Positions 1 through 11,316 of a stretch of 64,000 nt of DNA are shown here, in pieces (position 1 is the first letter of the stretch; every line of letters starts with the position of its first letter). The stretch lies in NCBI GenBank assembly GCA_037176845.1, contig JAYKXP010000037.1, positions 186,001 to 250,000 on the forward strand, in the 5' to 3' direction. Both the position numbers and the translations under genes were made by a program. The stretch is from Paramarasmius palmivorus. Lineage: Eukaryota; Basidiomycota; Agaricomycetes; Agaricales; Marasmiaceae. The notes beneath the pieces were generated by a model that saw only the letters and a program-made list of their open reading frames with translations, was not told where the DNA came from and ran no database searches.

Positions 1-2019
1 TCCTGTATATGAGAGTCAGCAAGATCCAGCTTTGAGTCAAGGAAAGACTCACGTTCACTTCCCAGACCGTCATTTGGATCTAGACTGGTTGCAAATGAAA
101 CCCAGTAGTCTATGATCTGCTCGCTGACTTTTGCTGCTGAAGGAGATGGCACAAAAGTCGATGGAAGGTTTGCAAAGCCAAACACGTAGCTTTTGTCGCT
201 ACCATGAGCAACTAAACATAAAACATTTCATTCTCGTCACAGGGAACAAATAGGGCTACTTACCTCCATATTCCGGTGCAGGGTTCAGCTCGGGATACGC
301 GAACTCGTAGCCGTATGTCTTCACGCCTGCCTGCGCAAAAGCTCGAGCCCACGTTCTCCGGGTGAATTGAAATAGCAGGTCATTGTCTGCAGAGAAGGTA
401 AGAATAGTACCGGATGTGAGCTAACTAGCCTCACATATAGCTGCTAATCTCTTATACTGGGTACCAAGCCCAAAGGTCTCGTTTCCTGTGTTATACGGAG
501 AGCCTAGCGCTGGAATGTCGGGGTATAACTTCAGGATAGTATTCACTGCATCGTCTAAGTTGGGACTGGAGCTTCCCGGGAATACAGTAAAGTTTGCGAC
601 CAGAATTTCACGCAGCTCGTCCTCGGTGGCGATCGTAGTGGGCGTGAACACGGTACCTGAACCGTAAACATGAGCATGGTCAATCAACTTAGCATGAAAA
701 CCACACCTTCATCAAGGCAGTTGCCAGTAATGAATGGAATCTTCGAGTACCGCCCTTGCTTAAGCATCTTTGAAGGTAGATCGGGGAGTAGGCCATTCGG
801 ACCATCTAGGGTTGGTACCCAAGGGAATAGCTCTCTTGTGGCATCTAGAGAGGCATCTATTGCTTGGATAAAATGTGTAGTGTTGATGTCGTCCCTCCTT
901 AGGCAATCAAACGTATTGTTGTGGGCGACATCATTACATTCCGGTAGGGCCGCAACAAAGTTATCCCAATCACTTTGACGACGAGTTGCGTTGAATGTGA
1001 ACGTTGTTCCAGCGATACCAGATTCCAGAATCTTCAGCAGAGTCAGTGCTGCCGGATGGGACCCTGAGGTAAAGATACTTACAGTAGCTCTAACGTATTT
1101 CTCCAAGTGGGCGTTTAAGAACAACGTCGATATCGATATGGAGCCGGCACTAATACCGAACAATGTGACCTATATAGCGAACATATGGGCATGAATGTAA
1201 GCGGAAAAGATTCGATATAGAATACAATTACCTTGTCTTTGTCACCTCCAAATGCAGCTATATTGGTTTGAATCCATTCCAATGCCGCCAGCTGATCTTT
1301 CAAGCCGAGATTGAGCGCACCCTGATCAACTGCTTCTGCACCAGTCGGAAAACCCAATGGGCCAAGACGATAATTGAAGCTGGCGTAAATCACTGGAGTT
1401 CCCTGTGGATAGAGCGGGTCAAATCGAAATCGGAGGCGCAAGATATTTGGGGCTCACACGAGCAATACTTTGTACCACGATCGCACTTGCGTTGAGGTCA
1501 GGCGAGCTGTTCACTACAACAATTTCAGTGATTCTGTGCGGTGTAGATATGTGTAGCACGTACCAATGAACCCTCCTCCATAGATGTACGCCATAATCGG
1601 TAGTGAAGCGTTTGCATCTATACCTGCCGGTCTGAAAATGCTGATACTAAGGCAATCCTCGTCGACAGTTGACAGGCCAGGCTAAGAAACCCGCGTCAGC
1701 ACATTTGAGCGCAGCAAACAGGGAAACGGTCTCACTTGGAGGCATGACGCGCCGAATGTTGTTGCATTGAAGATGGAGACATTGAGTGCGGTCTTCAGAA
1801 CAGGAGGTTTTAGCCTCAAATTCCCTATGGGAGGCTCAGCGAAAGGTATGCCTGAGAATATCAATGAGCCATGATTTCAACTATTCCGCAAAGAAACTCA
1901 CCTCCAAAGAACTCCAATCCTTGGGAAGTAATATCCACTCCTACGACGGTAGTATTGCCAACTTTGACGGTGGCCGCACCAGCTAGAGATGCTAATGGGA
2001 GGAGGGAGAAATGTTTCAT
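1..2019 (-). CDS. Type-B carboxylesterase/lipase, 3' end beyond the window
   Basis: Probable secreted alpha/beta-hydrolase of the carboxylesterase type B family, hydrolysing ester bonds. The ATG at 2019 opens a hydrophobic leader (MKHFSLLPLASLAGAATVK), probably a signal peptide. Family motifs appear in order across the exons: GIPFAEPPIGNLRLKPP, an EDCL motif (DEDCLSISIF), YIYGGGF (oxyanion hole), the nucleophile motif FGISAGS, GNCLDEG holding the triad acid, and HGSDKSYVFG holding the likely catalytic His. At least eight short introns separate them. The last one ends at bases 1-3, so the C-terminal exons lie outside the window. No frame break was seen. The closest relative here is the gene at 46043-48367, with colinear exons and stretches such as NYRLGPLGFPTGAEA in both. 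A TATATA run sits about 35 bases upstream of the start. Substrate is unknown. Confidence 0.85.
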
Positions 2020-2850
2020 TATTGGCCGGTTACTTGTATACTGTTCTGCTCAATATATAATGCCGTTGAGTCTGATGACCCTGAAAAGGCCTGACCCCCG
2101 ATGATGTATCAATCAAGCCGTGTATTTGAATGTAGAGTCTCGTCGATGAAAAAGGGGGCTCTGGCTTGTCACTGTGCTTTGCAACAGAGGGATTGAAAGT
2201 CGCAAGTGTCTGAGGTCGGTCTGAGGTCAGATTCATGCCGGCTTTGTAACATTGTGATACTTGCGCCCACCTGGGAGGTCGTGGATCGTTTACTTTCTCG
2301 AACTCAAACGGAATTCTCTTCTTCTGCCGCGTCTTCCTATTCTTTACTTGTTCGATACACGCTTGCGAGGCTCGGCCCTGTTTCAAAACTTGTCAGGCAT
2401 AAGGCCATAGCCGATAGCCGCCAAAGGTGCACTCACCTATTACCCCAATTCAATGTATGTTCGACTCCAACCTGAACCCATAATAGCACGAACACCTCAA
2501 GTGATTTCACTGGAACTCGGGGGATAAGAGAAATGAACAAAGAGGCAACAAAAAAGTCGGTTGTTTCCGTGAGTTTCCGTGCAGCCGCCGCACTCCAGCG
2601 GGTTTTCCACGCTTCAAGCAGCCGCTGGCTCTATTTACCACAACGCTCGCGGATCGATTGTTTTTGATTATCACCACGGTGTCAACGTTCAGGAGTACAG
2701 TACAGTTACTAAATTACTCTCTCACTAATATCGGCCTGGAGTCTTGGTAACATAAGGTATTAGTCTCGAAAATGGTTGCTACGATACTTGAACATTCAGC
2801 CAAATTAAGGTTGGGGAAAGTATGGTATATGTATCAACGAAACAATGAAT
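2020..2850. other. Intergenic, esterase promoter side
   Basis: This holds the upstream region of the minus-strand esterase, with a TATATA near 2053-2059, and the downstream region of the next gene. Open frames here are short and lack family motifs. I see no other structure. Confidence 0.5.
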
Positions 2851-4312
2851 TCACATCCATTTTTGATATGGAGGAGGGTTCGCAGTTGGTACAGGTTGAT
2901 ATGCATTAGAATTCGTTGACCCAGAACTCCAGGCAGAAGTGTTACATTGACGCCAACTGGACTGGGCTATTGGCTGGGATCCCGTAGCAGTACTGGCATA
3001 TTCCGGGGACAGTTCGCTATCGAGGTATTGCGCACGATTTCTGGATCCTAGAGACCACATCAACACACTTCAAACGACGCTAAATAGAAGAGCGCTTACC
3101 AACAGATGTAACGGAATCAATGTTTCCTTTGTACTTCCTTCGCCACCACAACAGAGCCGCAATGACGATGACGAATATTGCAACGCAGCCCAAAACAATC
3201 CCGGCAACTGCACCGGAACTCAGACGATTAGACAGAGTACTAGAGCCCGCAATTGATTCAGATGAGTCGGGAATAGTGCTGGTTCTAGTTCCAGTCGGAG
3301 ATAGCGTGGGCGTAGAAACTGTTGGAACGACAGTGGATACTGGCGGTTCACTGGGAACAAATGCCAGGTAATCCAACCAGACTCTGCCGTTTTGCTTTGT
3401 GTTTACCATACGAAGCGTGTGCACGCCAGCAGTAAGGTTCGGCGAAGCGAACATTCTCTGTCGCTGGGCCGCGGCTTCCGCAAGGATCGGAGCATAAGTG
3501 ACTGGTGTGCCATCATCCACCGTAAAAGCAGTTATTGGATCTTCTGGAGATTCAGCTTTATACGGATTGGTACCATACACCTCGATGTATGTTCCTGGCA
3601 ATGAACTACAGTCAGTAAAGAGGGCTAAGCCGATGTGAATAATGAACGTCGAACCTTCAAAGCGAAACACCATTTCAGCATCGACGGAACGTGTTCCGTG
3701 CGTTGTTTCGAGGTGCTCACCACCACCACCACCAAGAAACCACGCGTTTCCTGGATTGAAAGAAACTCTTGCGTCTCTGTCGTCGACTATTTCTATGTCG
3801 CCTAGGTGAAAAGTCAATAGAAATGCGCAAAATGTATACAATGGCCTGCTCACCTTGGAGATCCGCACCACTCGGGCTAAAAACCAGATAATCTATCCAA
3901 ACCCTACCCTTGTCTTCGGTATTGACCATGCGTAGTGTATGTTGTCTGTCACTAAGCTTCTGGGAGGCGAACATTCTCTGCCGGTGGACCGCGTTTTCTT
4001 GGGTGAGCGGGGCGTATCTCACTGGCGTACCGTTATCGACGGTGAACTCAGTGACTGGCTGGACTGAGGAATCATCTGAATTTGGGATCGTTCCCCATAC
4101 TTCAACATATGTCCCTTGAAACCTGGTATGTGAGCGACGGTGTCGAGAACAATGGCAATCCAAGACAAACCACTGAACTGGAATACCATTGCAGCGTTTC
4201 CAGAAGCTGTCCCATGTGTCGTCCCAGAGTGTTCGTATTCACCGCCACCCATAACCCAGGCGCCATCGGGTTGGAATTTTACTCGCGGGTCTCTGTCGTC
4301 GACCAGCTCCAT
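2851..4312 (-). CDS. Two-domain single-pass membrane protein, array copy 1
   Basis: Uncharacterised surface-type protein, first of four tandem paralogues. The frame opens directly with MELVDDRDPRVKF and has no signal peptide. Each of two repeats runs VDDRDPRV - AWxxGGG - TTHGT - (intron) - GTYxEVxGT - FTVDDGTPVxYAP - QRMFAS - HTLRMVNT - WxDYLxFxPS, which resembles a jelly-roll, galactose-binding-like beta fold (inference). A Ser/Thr-rich stalk follows, then one membrane helix (GAVAGIVLGCVAIFVIVIAA) and basic residues (WWRRKYK). The last exon, 2851 to about 3050, encodes a cytoplasmic tail with YLDSELSPEY and ends NPPPYQKWM, a PPxY motif. Other start codons are possible, but all four copies begin at the same M-x-LVDDRD. 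Closest to copy 2. Confidence 0.8.
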
Positions 4313-4347
4313 GGTCTCTGTGGGTTAAAGTTGGGGTAGAAAGAGAC

Positions 4348-4746
4348 CTAGTCTGGTACACATCTGTTGCTTTTTGTAGACTCGGGTAGTTTGATCGCCA
4401 ATACCATGGCATTGGCAGCACGCCGGCGCTCCAGTTCAGGGTCGGCTAGGCTCGTTCGAGAGCACTGGTGAACCATGGCTCTACCCCCCCTTCTTGCAGG
4501 CATCTGTTCGAGAACTGCAGGATCAATTTCAAGATTGTACCTAGGAGTATTTGTGAATGAAAAATTATGATATACAACTATAGACATACCGTTACGCTCA
4601 TTTTGCGCCCATTGCCGCCCATACAAGGCGACGAAACGAGTATATACTATAAGACCTCCTTGGCAATCCCGAGGCACAACAAAGGCCAGACGAAAGGGCA
4701 CGTTACTCTTCTTCCCTGAACTGCTTCCATGAGATTGTGGCATCAA
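4348..4746 (-). CDS. Doubtful small ORF, no recognised family
   Basis: An open frame of 132 codons lies just upstream of array copy 1 on the same strand. It may contain a 48-base intron (GTATGT donor near 4590, CCTAG acceptor near 4541), although reading through that stretch also stays open. The product would be basic and hydrophilic with no signal peptide, helix or familiar motif. The stop at 4348 separates it from the membrane-protein start at 4312. It could be a real small gene or chance. Confidence 0.25.
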   Translation of the reverse strand: MMPQSHGSSSGKKSNVPFRLAFVVPRDCQGGLIVYTRFVALYGRQWAQNERNGMSIVVYHNFSFTNTPRYNLEIDPAVLEQMPARRGGRAMVHQCSRTSLADPELERRRAANAMVLAIKLPESTKSNRCVPD

Positions 4747-5752
4747 TCGCTCTGCAACTGCTGTTTAAACTTCCAACGAAGCACTAAGAAGATTTGTGTT
4801 AGTTGTCCTGGTCAGCGGAACGAGTTGAATATCTTACTTCGCATCTCAATCCTCCTAGACCCAGTCCTTTTAGGTCCTTGTGATGCAGTTCAACACTCCG
4901 GGCCATGATGATGGTATGTACACGGATGTGCACCATTGCTAATCGGTGCGTCAGAGTCTTCTGTCTTCGTTCGTTTGCTTCTCTGAAAAATATTCAAAAA
5001 TCTTCGTAAAGGATCCTGACGAGCCTAACTCCTAAGATGAACGGTCAGATTGTCCCATTTCCGCAGAACTGTGATATCTCTCACCAGGAACGTCCCGTAA
5101 ACCTCCCTCCTTTAGACTCTTGTTCGAGCTTCAAGTTTCAACCTTCCAATGGTTGAGAGCGTGACATTTTCAACCAGATTTTGCCTCCGAAACATCCAAA
5201 TACTTCTCCACGTATTTTGACCATGCTGCTCGAGCAAGTCTGAAAAGAGGTACTCAGTAGCTGTCAACAACAGCCCGAAAGACACATACCTCTTATCCCA
5301 ATTCTATGTCATAGTGCAGCCTCGACAACTGAATCCGGCGCATCAGAATAACACCTTCGCCTACGGTAATTGGTGTCCTAATATCTTCGGGGGTCCACTG
5401 GCGAGAAACCGCAAGTAAACTATCATCGAACATTGTTGCTTTGCCTGGATAGACATGACCTTGATTGCTGAGCCTTCCTCGTTTGATTCGGCACGACGCA
5501 TAGTTCGAAATAGTCTTGAAACCCCGACTCTCTCCACGCTCCAGCTATTCACTGTAGATGTTCGAAACTGGTGATGGAGGGAATGAGAAAAAGACAAGCC
5601 GCGGGCATGGGTCGCATCAAGGTCGCATCACAATATGTATTGGCTGTCATTCAAAAGTGAACCTCTCATTTCTATGGTATGCAGTTCAAATAATACATTA
5701 TATATTTAATACATTTGTATCAATACTTTGGTATGATTGCATAAAAAGACCA
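4747..5752. other. Intergenic between array copies 1 and 2
   Basis: Only short frames in all directions and no family motif. The minus-strand ORF at 5361-5597 has no recognisable content. It probably contains the 3' region of copy 2. Confidence 0.5.
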
Positions 5753-7277
5753 TCATCGATACGGAGGAGGGACTGAAGTTGGCGCGACAGATACGGGATA
5801 ATGTACATCAGAGTTGGTTGGCCCAGAACTCGAGACAGAATTCCCATACTGATGCCAGCTAGGCTGGTTAGGTGACTGCATTGTCGATCTCGTAAGACTG
5901 GCATGCTCCTGGGACAGTTCGCTATTGAGGTAGCGACTAACATGAGTACGATTTTCGGATCCTAGAGGCTAACATCAGCTAATCTCCAGAGATTCCTGAA
6001 CAACCAATGCTCACCGGCTGGTACAATAGAATCTATTTCATTGTCCATTTCCTTGCGTGTCCTTAGCCACCACCACAAAACCGCAATAGCCATGGCGAGT
6101 AGTACAACGCAGGCCAGAACGATTCCAACGATTGCACCAGAGCTGAGACTATTCGATCCAGTACTGGAATCCGTGCTAGGTTCGATCGAGCCGGAGGCTG
6201 TAGCGCCGGCCTTAGTCTCAATGGAAATAGTCGGAGAGCGAGTGGGTACAAGAATGGTTGAAAGAATAATCGATGTTGATGTGGTGGGTTGGGGTTGACC
6301 GTCACCACTGGGAACGAAGGCTAGATAATCTAGCCAGACTTTGCCGTTTTCTCTAGTATTGACCATACGAAGTGTGTGCTCCCCAGCGGTAAGGTTTGGT
6401 GAAGCGAACATTCTTTGCCGTTGGAGCGGGGTGTCTGTAATGCTTGGGGCATAATTGACTGGTGTGCCGTCGTCCACAGTGAAAGCTGTTACTGGATCAA
6501 CAGGTGACTCATTTCTGTGCGGATTTGTGCCGTAAACTTCAATGTATGTCCCTAAATATAGGTCGAGTGAGCGAGAGGTCTAAAGCGAGGCAAGTGATGG
6601 ACGTCGATGGACCTTTGAACCGAAAGACCATTTCAGCATTGGCAGAGGTAGTTCCATGAGTGGTTCCGAGGTGTTCCTCAGCAACGCCAGCGAGGAACCA
6701 TGCATTTCCGGGGTTAAAAGACACTCGCGTGTCCCTGTCATCGACAATTTCTATATCGCCTATTGACGAGCCGTGACGAGTCAATAGAGACGCACAGAAA
6801 CACGTATGCTAATCTGCTCACTTTGCATATCCACCCCACTCGGACTAAAAGCGAGATAGTCTATCCATACCCTGCCTTTGTCTTGGGTATTGACCATGCG
6901 AAGCTCATGGTTTCCATCGGCGAGATTCTTCGAGACGAACATCTTCTGCCTTCTGACGGGATCTTTCTGAATGAGCGGTGCGTAGCTCGTTGGTGTACCG
7001 TCATCGATGGTAAACTGAGTGACTGGTTTGACTGGAGATTCTTTTGAGTGTGGGATTGTGCCCCATACTTCGATGTATGTCCCTGAAAAGACCCGTGAGC
7101 GACAGTGTCAATAATATTGGCAGTGAGCAACAAACCGCTGAACTGGAATGACATGGAAGCGTTGGCAGAGTCCGTGCCGTGTGTCGTCCCAGAGTGTTCA
7201 TCTTCAACGCCCCCTGTAAACCAGGCGTCTTTAGGTCCAAATTTTACTCGTGGGTCTCTGTCGTCGACGAGCTCCAT
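5753..7277 (-). CDS. Two-domain single-pass membrane protein, array copy 2
   Basis: Paralogue of the copy at 2851-4312 with the same exon plan. It starts MELVDDRDPRVKFGP at 7277. Repeat 1 spans about 6830-7277 and repeat 2 (DIEIVDDRDTRVSF) about 6310-6760. Conserved segments are TTHGT, GTYIEVYGT, VDDGTPVNYAP, RQRMFAS, GEHTLRMVNT and VWLDYLAFVPSG. A long Ser/Thr/Pro-rich stalk precedes the helix SSGAIVGIVLACVVLLAMAI and a tryptophan/arginine stop-transfer patch. The final exon encodes SENRTHVSRYLNSELSQEH and ends SVPPPYR, keeping the PPxY motif. Splicing G|GA into the last exon matches copy 1 exactly. Role unknown; a surface receptor or adhesin with a Rsp5/Nedd4-type ligase docking tail is one inference. 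Confidence 0.8.
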
Positions 7278-9087
7278 TGTGGGTTAGAGTTGGGGAATGG
7301 GAATTTGAGATGCCCATCTATGTCATCTTGTGGACTCTGAATATGAAATTTATGAAAGTTTGATCGAGTCAGGAACAAGGGCGATGCTTCCCATAATTGT
7401 ATCGTTGGTGGCGTGCGTCGTATCTTCCCTCCTTGAAATTCTAGAAGTCCACAGTTGTTATGTGAGTAACAGACAAGATTGAGTATCTTGTTTGCTATAG
7501 GAAGGGTTCGGGTCGACCTGTTCTCGGGGTTTGTAGGCCTGGACCAAGTTTTTGTGAGTCGTGATAAATGATGATCAACGTCCGTCGTCCAGAACCAATG
7601 GCAAGAACAATGCTGAACAATGCTTCTCCCGCTTGACGTGATTTGTTGGATGGATTATATATACAGCATAGTGGCTAATCAGTTTTCATTAGGCTAAGAG
7701 GGACATCTTCTGCGATGCTTCAAGCCTGCTTGAGAACAACGTTACTCAGTATCAAGGTACCCAGATCAAAAGACACACCTCAGAGCTCTTGTCACAATCC
7801 GATTCCATAATGAAGCCCCAACAACTGAAATTCTCCCCTCGTGAAGAAGCATCTATCTCCAGAAATGCATCTTATCGCTGAGCCTGTAGTACGAGACATG
7901 TAGGCGACGAAAAAATCGGGATGATTGCTCACTAGCACTAGCGCTCAGAGTCACTTGAAGTCCGGTCCGTGTTTGTATGTCTTTGTTCGGTCTATGATGT
8001 CGTTTCTGGAGTGACGTTTTTCAATTCTGCCTCATGCGCATGCCAGCTCGTTCAATTCGCCTTCTTTCTCCTTGAAACTCGAAATATAATCTCTGTTATA
8101 CAATCACCTTGTATCCTCCTTTTCCCCTGAGAAAATTCAAGGCTTTTGTCTTATGTCTGGTTTTGTGTACGTTGGACGCGTCACGGTTGGGCTTTAAAGT
8201 GCGTTGCAGCATATTCCTTGTTCTTATCCAGTCTTCTCACCACATTCCCTGATTTGAAATTTGGCTAAGATAGATTCATGTTTACGCAAGAGTAACCCTC
8301 TCAGCGCCGAGCAGCACATTTCGTTGATTGGAGTTTTCGCCAAACGAACCAGTGGCCACTCCACTCCAGCTACTGACTGCTAATGGACAACTTGTGTCTA
8401 GCACAATGTTCTCGCAATCTTCGGCTCTCTCAGGAACGATAGCGAGGTAAGTAATGACACAAAGCATACTTCTACAAGCATTCCTTCCGCGTGAACGGTC
8501 ATCGACATACTCGATATCCCGGGCTACGTGTACGACTTGCTTAGGCAGATCTCACTATTCTGAAGGTAAAGGTTGGGGTAGGGAAGACAGAATTTTGTGC
8601 CAATTTGACAGTTGCACTCGAGGTCGAAAGCGGTGGATGACAAGGTTGACCATTCTCAGGTCCGAAATCTGGACAGTGCCTCTACAGAGAAACGATACCG
8701 TAGCTCTTTATCACATTTATTATATTGGTATGCATCGCTGTATCCACATATCAACCATGTGCTACTGACACTCAGATTTCGCAGTGAGCAAAACCAAGCC
8801 GTCCCACGGCGTATACATTTTGAATGTCGATGTTTTCGGCTTGACTTGATTGAGCAAAATGATTTTGATTGGTGACTATATCTGGCTTTCTCGTAAGTTT
8901 GTTGTCAACGTTGGCTAATTGGAGCGATTGGAGGTCGTTCCAACCCGGTTGAAGAGGTTGGAACTGTCAACTGCATAGATGCCCACCTACATTGGCGGCG
9001 GGATCAGAGCCGCTTTCGCATTCCTAAATTCTGGAGTTTTCAATTCGGGAGGAAGTTGAAGGTAACGATCGGTGATCAATATTTCAA
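7278..9087. other. Long gap in the membrane-protein array
   Basis: There is no intact gene. The part near 8282-8710 holds possible remains of a further array copy, listed separately. The rest, including the 3' flank of copy 3, shows no motif I recognise. Confidence 0.5.
8282..8710 (-). pseudogene. Possible decayed fifth array copy
   Basis: Read on the minus strand in order, this stretch shows an LRMVN-like segment (near 8655-8665), then DIEYVDDRS (near 8495-8525), then TYLAIVPERA (near 8430-8455). That is the order expected for the end of repeat 1, start of repeat 2 and end of repeat 2 of the neighbouring genes. The conserved THGT, GTYIEV and DDGTPV parts between them are missing. The segment from DIEYVDDRS to the stop at 8282 is one open frame with an unrelated tail. 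The matches are short, so this is a weak call; a small unrelated gene is the alternative. Confidence 0.3.
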
Positions 9088-10529
9088 CTATGCACACTCA
9101 AAATATGGAGGAGGGCTTGACGGCGACATGGATACAGGATAATGTACATTAAACACGTTAACCTGGGCTGCCCCAGAGTGATTGGTGCTGCCAGAAATGT
9201 TGGCGTGTTGATGCCAACCTGAGTCAGACAGATAAGTTGGCGGTCGACTTATCGGACCTGCATTAGTACTGCCAGTACTTTGTGCCAGTCCACCACTGAT
9301 ATGTCCATAATTTTCTGCAAGTCGACATTAGCATAGGTCAATTACATGCCTGAGGAGTTGCTTACTGGGTGAAGAATCGAGGCCTGCATATACCATCCTC
9401 TTGAGCTTTCTTCGCCGCTGCCACCATAGAATTGAAATAACAACGGCGGAGATCGTGGCAGCACATGCTAAAACGATACCGACAACTTCACTGGAACTGA
9501 GACGACTAGAGCCTGACACACCATGATCATCAGTTGGGTTGGGTGCTGATTCAGAGGCGGTTGAAACAGATGTCGATGAGGATGGCTGTGATGCCCCTTG
9601 ATTACTACTGGGAATGAAGGCCAAATAATCCAGAAATATCGTACTACCTGCCCTAGCATTGACCATGCGAAGCTCGTGCTCTCCGTCGGCCAGATTGGCA
9701 GAGAATAATCTCTGCTGGTTGAGTGTTTCGGCGACATTCAGGGCGTAGTTGAATGGTGAGCCGTCATCCACAGAAAACACCACCGAAATCTCACCCCCAG
9801 ACTGGAGTGTACCGTATACTTCGATGTACGTCCCTGTCAATACTTTAGGTAAGCGTTGAGTCAATCATCGCTGGAAAAAAGGTACCTTCAAATGAAAACA
9901 CCATTTCAGCATTAGTAGTATTGGTGCCGTGTGACATTCCATTGTACTCCTCAGGAATACCAGAGCGAAACCACGCATTTTCGGGGCTGTAAGAAACTCG
10001 CTGGTCGGAGTTATCGACGAGCACTCTCTTTTCTAAAGGACACCTGTCAGTTGCAAATGGGCGAAAGTCTTATTTGCGTACCGGCTTCACCGGGAATAAA
10101 AACCAGGTAGTCCACCCACACCTTTCCATTTGCTTCAGCGTTGACCATACGAAGCTCATGTTCTCTGTCCATAAGATTTGCCGAGGCGAACATTTGCTGG
10201 TGTTGGACTGCGGTTTCCAGAATGCGCGGTTTGTAGTACACTGGTGTGCCGTCGTCAATGGTGAATACAGTCACCGGACCGACCGGCGATTCCGCCAACT
10301 TTGGGTTTGTACCCCACACTTCGATATACGTCCCTACGAAACCTATTGTGAGTGATGGGAACGGACTGTTTGTTTCAGGGCACTTGCCATTGAATCGAAA
10401 AGTCATTGTAGCATTTGAGATGTTTGTCCCGTGTGTTGTTTCATAGAGTTCGCCCTTGCCACCACCAAATATCCAGGCGTCGTAGGGCAGGAATGCAACT
10501 CGTGGGTCCCTGTCGTCGACTAGGACCAT
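9088..10529 (-). CDS. Two-domain single-pass membrane protein, array copy 3
   Basis: Third paralogue. ATG at 10529 starts MVLVDDRDPRVAF. Repeat 1 covers about 10080-10529 and repeat 2 (VLVDNSDQRVSYSPENAWF) about 9620-10025. The first half of repeat 2 has MSHGT where most copies have TTHGT. Helix: SSEVVGIVLACAATISAVVI, followed by WWQRRRKLKR. The last exon, 9088 to about 9315, encodes a tail with two PPxY motifs, RPPTY and SPPPYFECA at the C-terminus. The splice CCCA|AAAATT into it keeps the frame. The tract 9870-10500 is almost identical, introns included, to 12025-12640 in copy 4, which indicates recent duplication or gene conversion. Confidence 0.78.
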
Positions 10530-11316
10530 CGTTAGAGCTGAAGTGAAAAAACAGTGTTCGAAGGCCAAGATTGCCGCTTTATCCCTTTATCTTGAAGATG
10601 CAGTACATGGAAGCTTCTTTTCGGACATCATCTGAGGCTGAGGTTTGATCCAGAGAGATCGTGATTGAGTTATCGTCGCGTGTGAGGCTGCAGTTTTCTT
10701 CAAGCAGTAAAAATTCACGGGCATGAAGCACCCTGAGCCGCAGTAAGAAATACGACTTACTTCGTTAGCTCGCAAGAGCGGCCCTGATAGTTCTTGAGGA
10801 TCCTAATTACAAGGTAATAATCAACAGTTTTCCAGTACAAACGGCAACGTTCATGTGGTGTTCAACTGGATCAACAATGTGGCGATCATTGATCAACATA
10901 GCTTCGAGTTGGAGATGCATGTGATCAAAAGTTACGCCGTTGGCCAATAAACCTGAAGTGTGATGCGAATTAAAGAAACAGGAGTCTGTAATACAACAAT
11001 CGCCACACACCTTGATTGAATGCAAAGCTTAAGACTGCTGGCCATGATTATAATTTATTACATGGCACGTCTGTTCTCCACCGCGTTCTTCTGCCGTTCT
11101 GAGTTGAGCTTTGTCGGATATTTAGTATTCTTCGAATCAAGTTGTCGGAAGCTGGACCCCAGGGTCATAAGCGGCTCGAAGTTGTAGGGAAGAAAGGAAG
11201 AAGAACGGACGAAGCGACAGCCTTGAATATCATTTCCCACAGTAGGCGCCAAATAAGCGCCAAACCCGGTCTACTCAAATTTCTACAACCAGACAACTAC
11301 CTATGAGATCATGTAA
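10530..11316. other. Intergenic between array copies 3 and 4
   Basis: Short minus-strand frames only (10587-10775, 10807-11025, 11058-11252) with no motif or splice pattern that links them. I see no gene here. Confidence 0.5.

Noticed and set aside
2030..2386. 118-codon minus-strand frame upstream of the left esterase
   Set aside because: No recognised motif, overlaps the esterase TATA region, and unlike other genes here has no supporting exon context.
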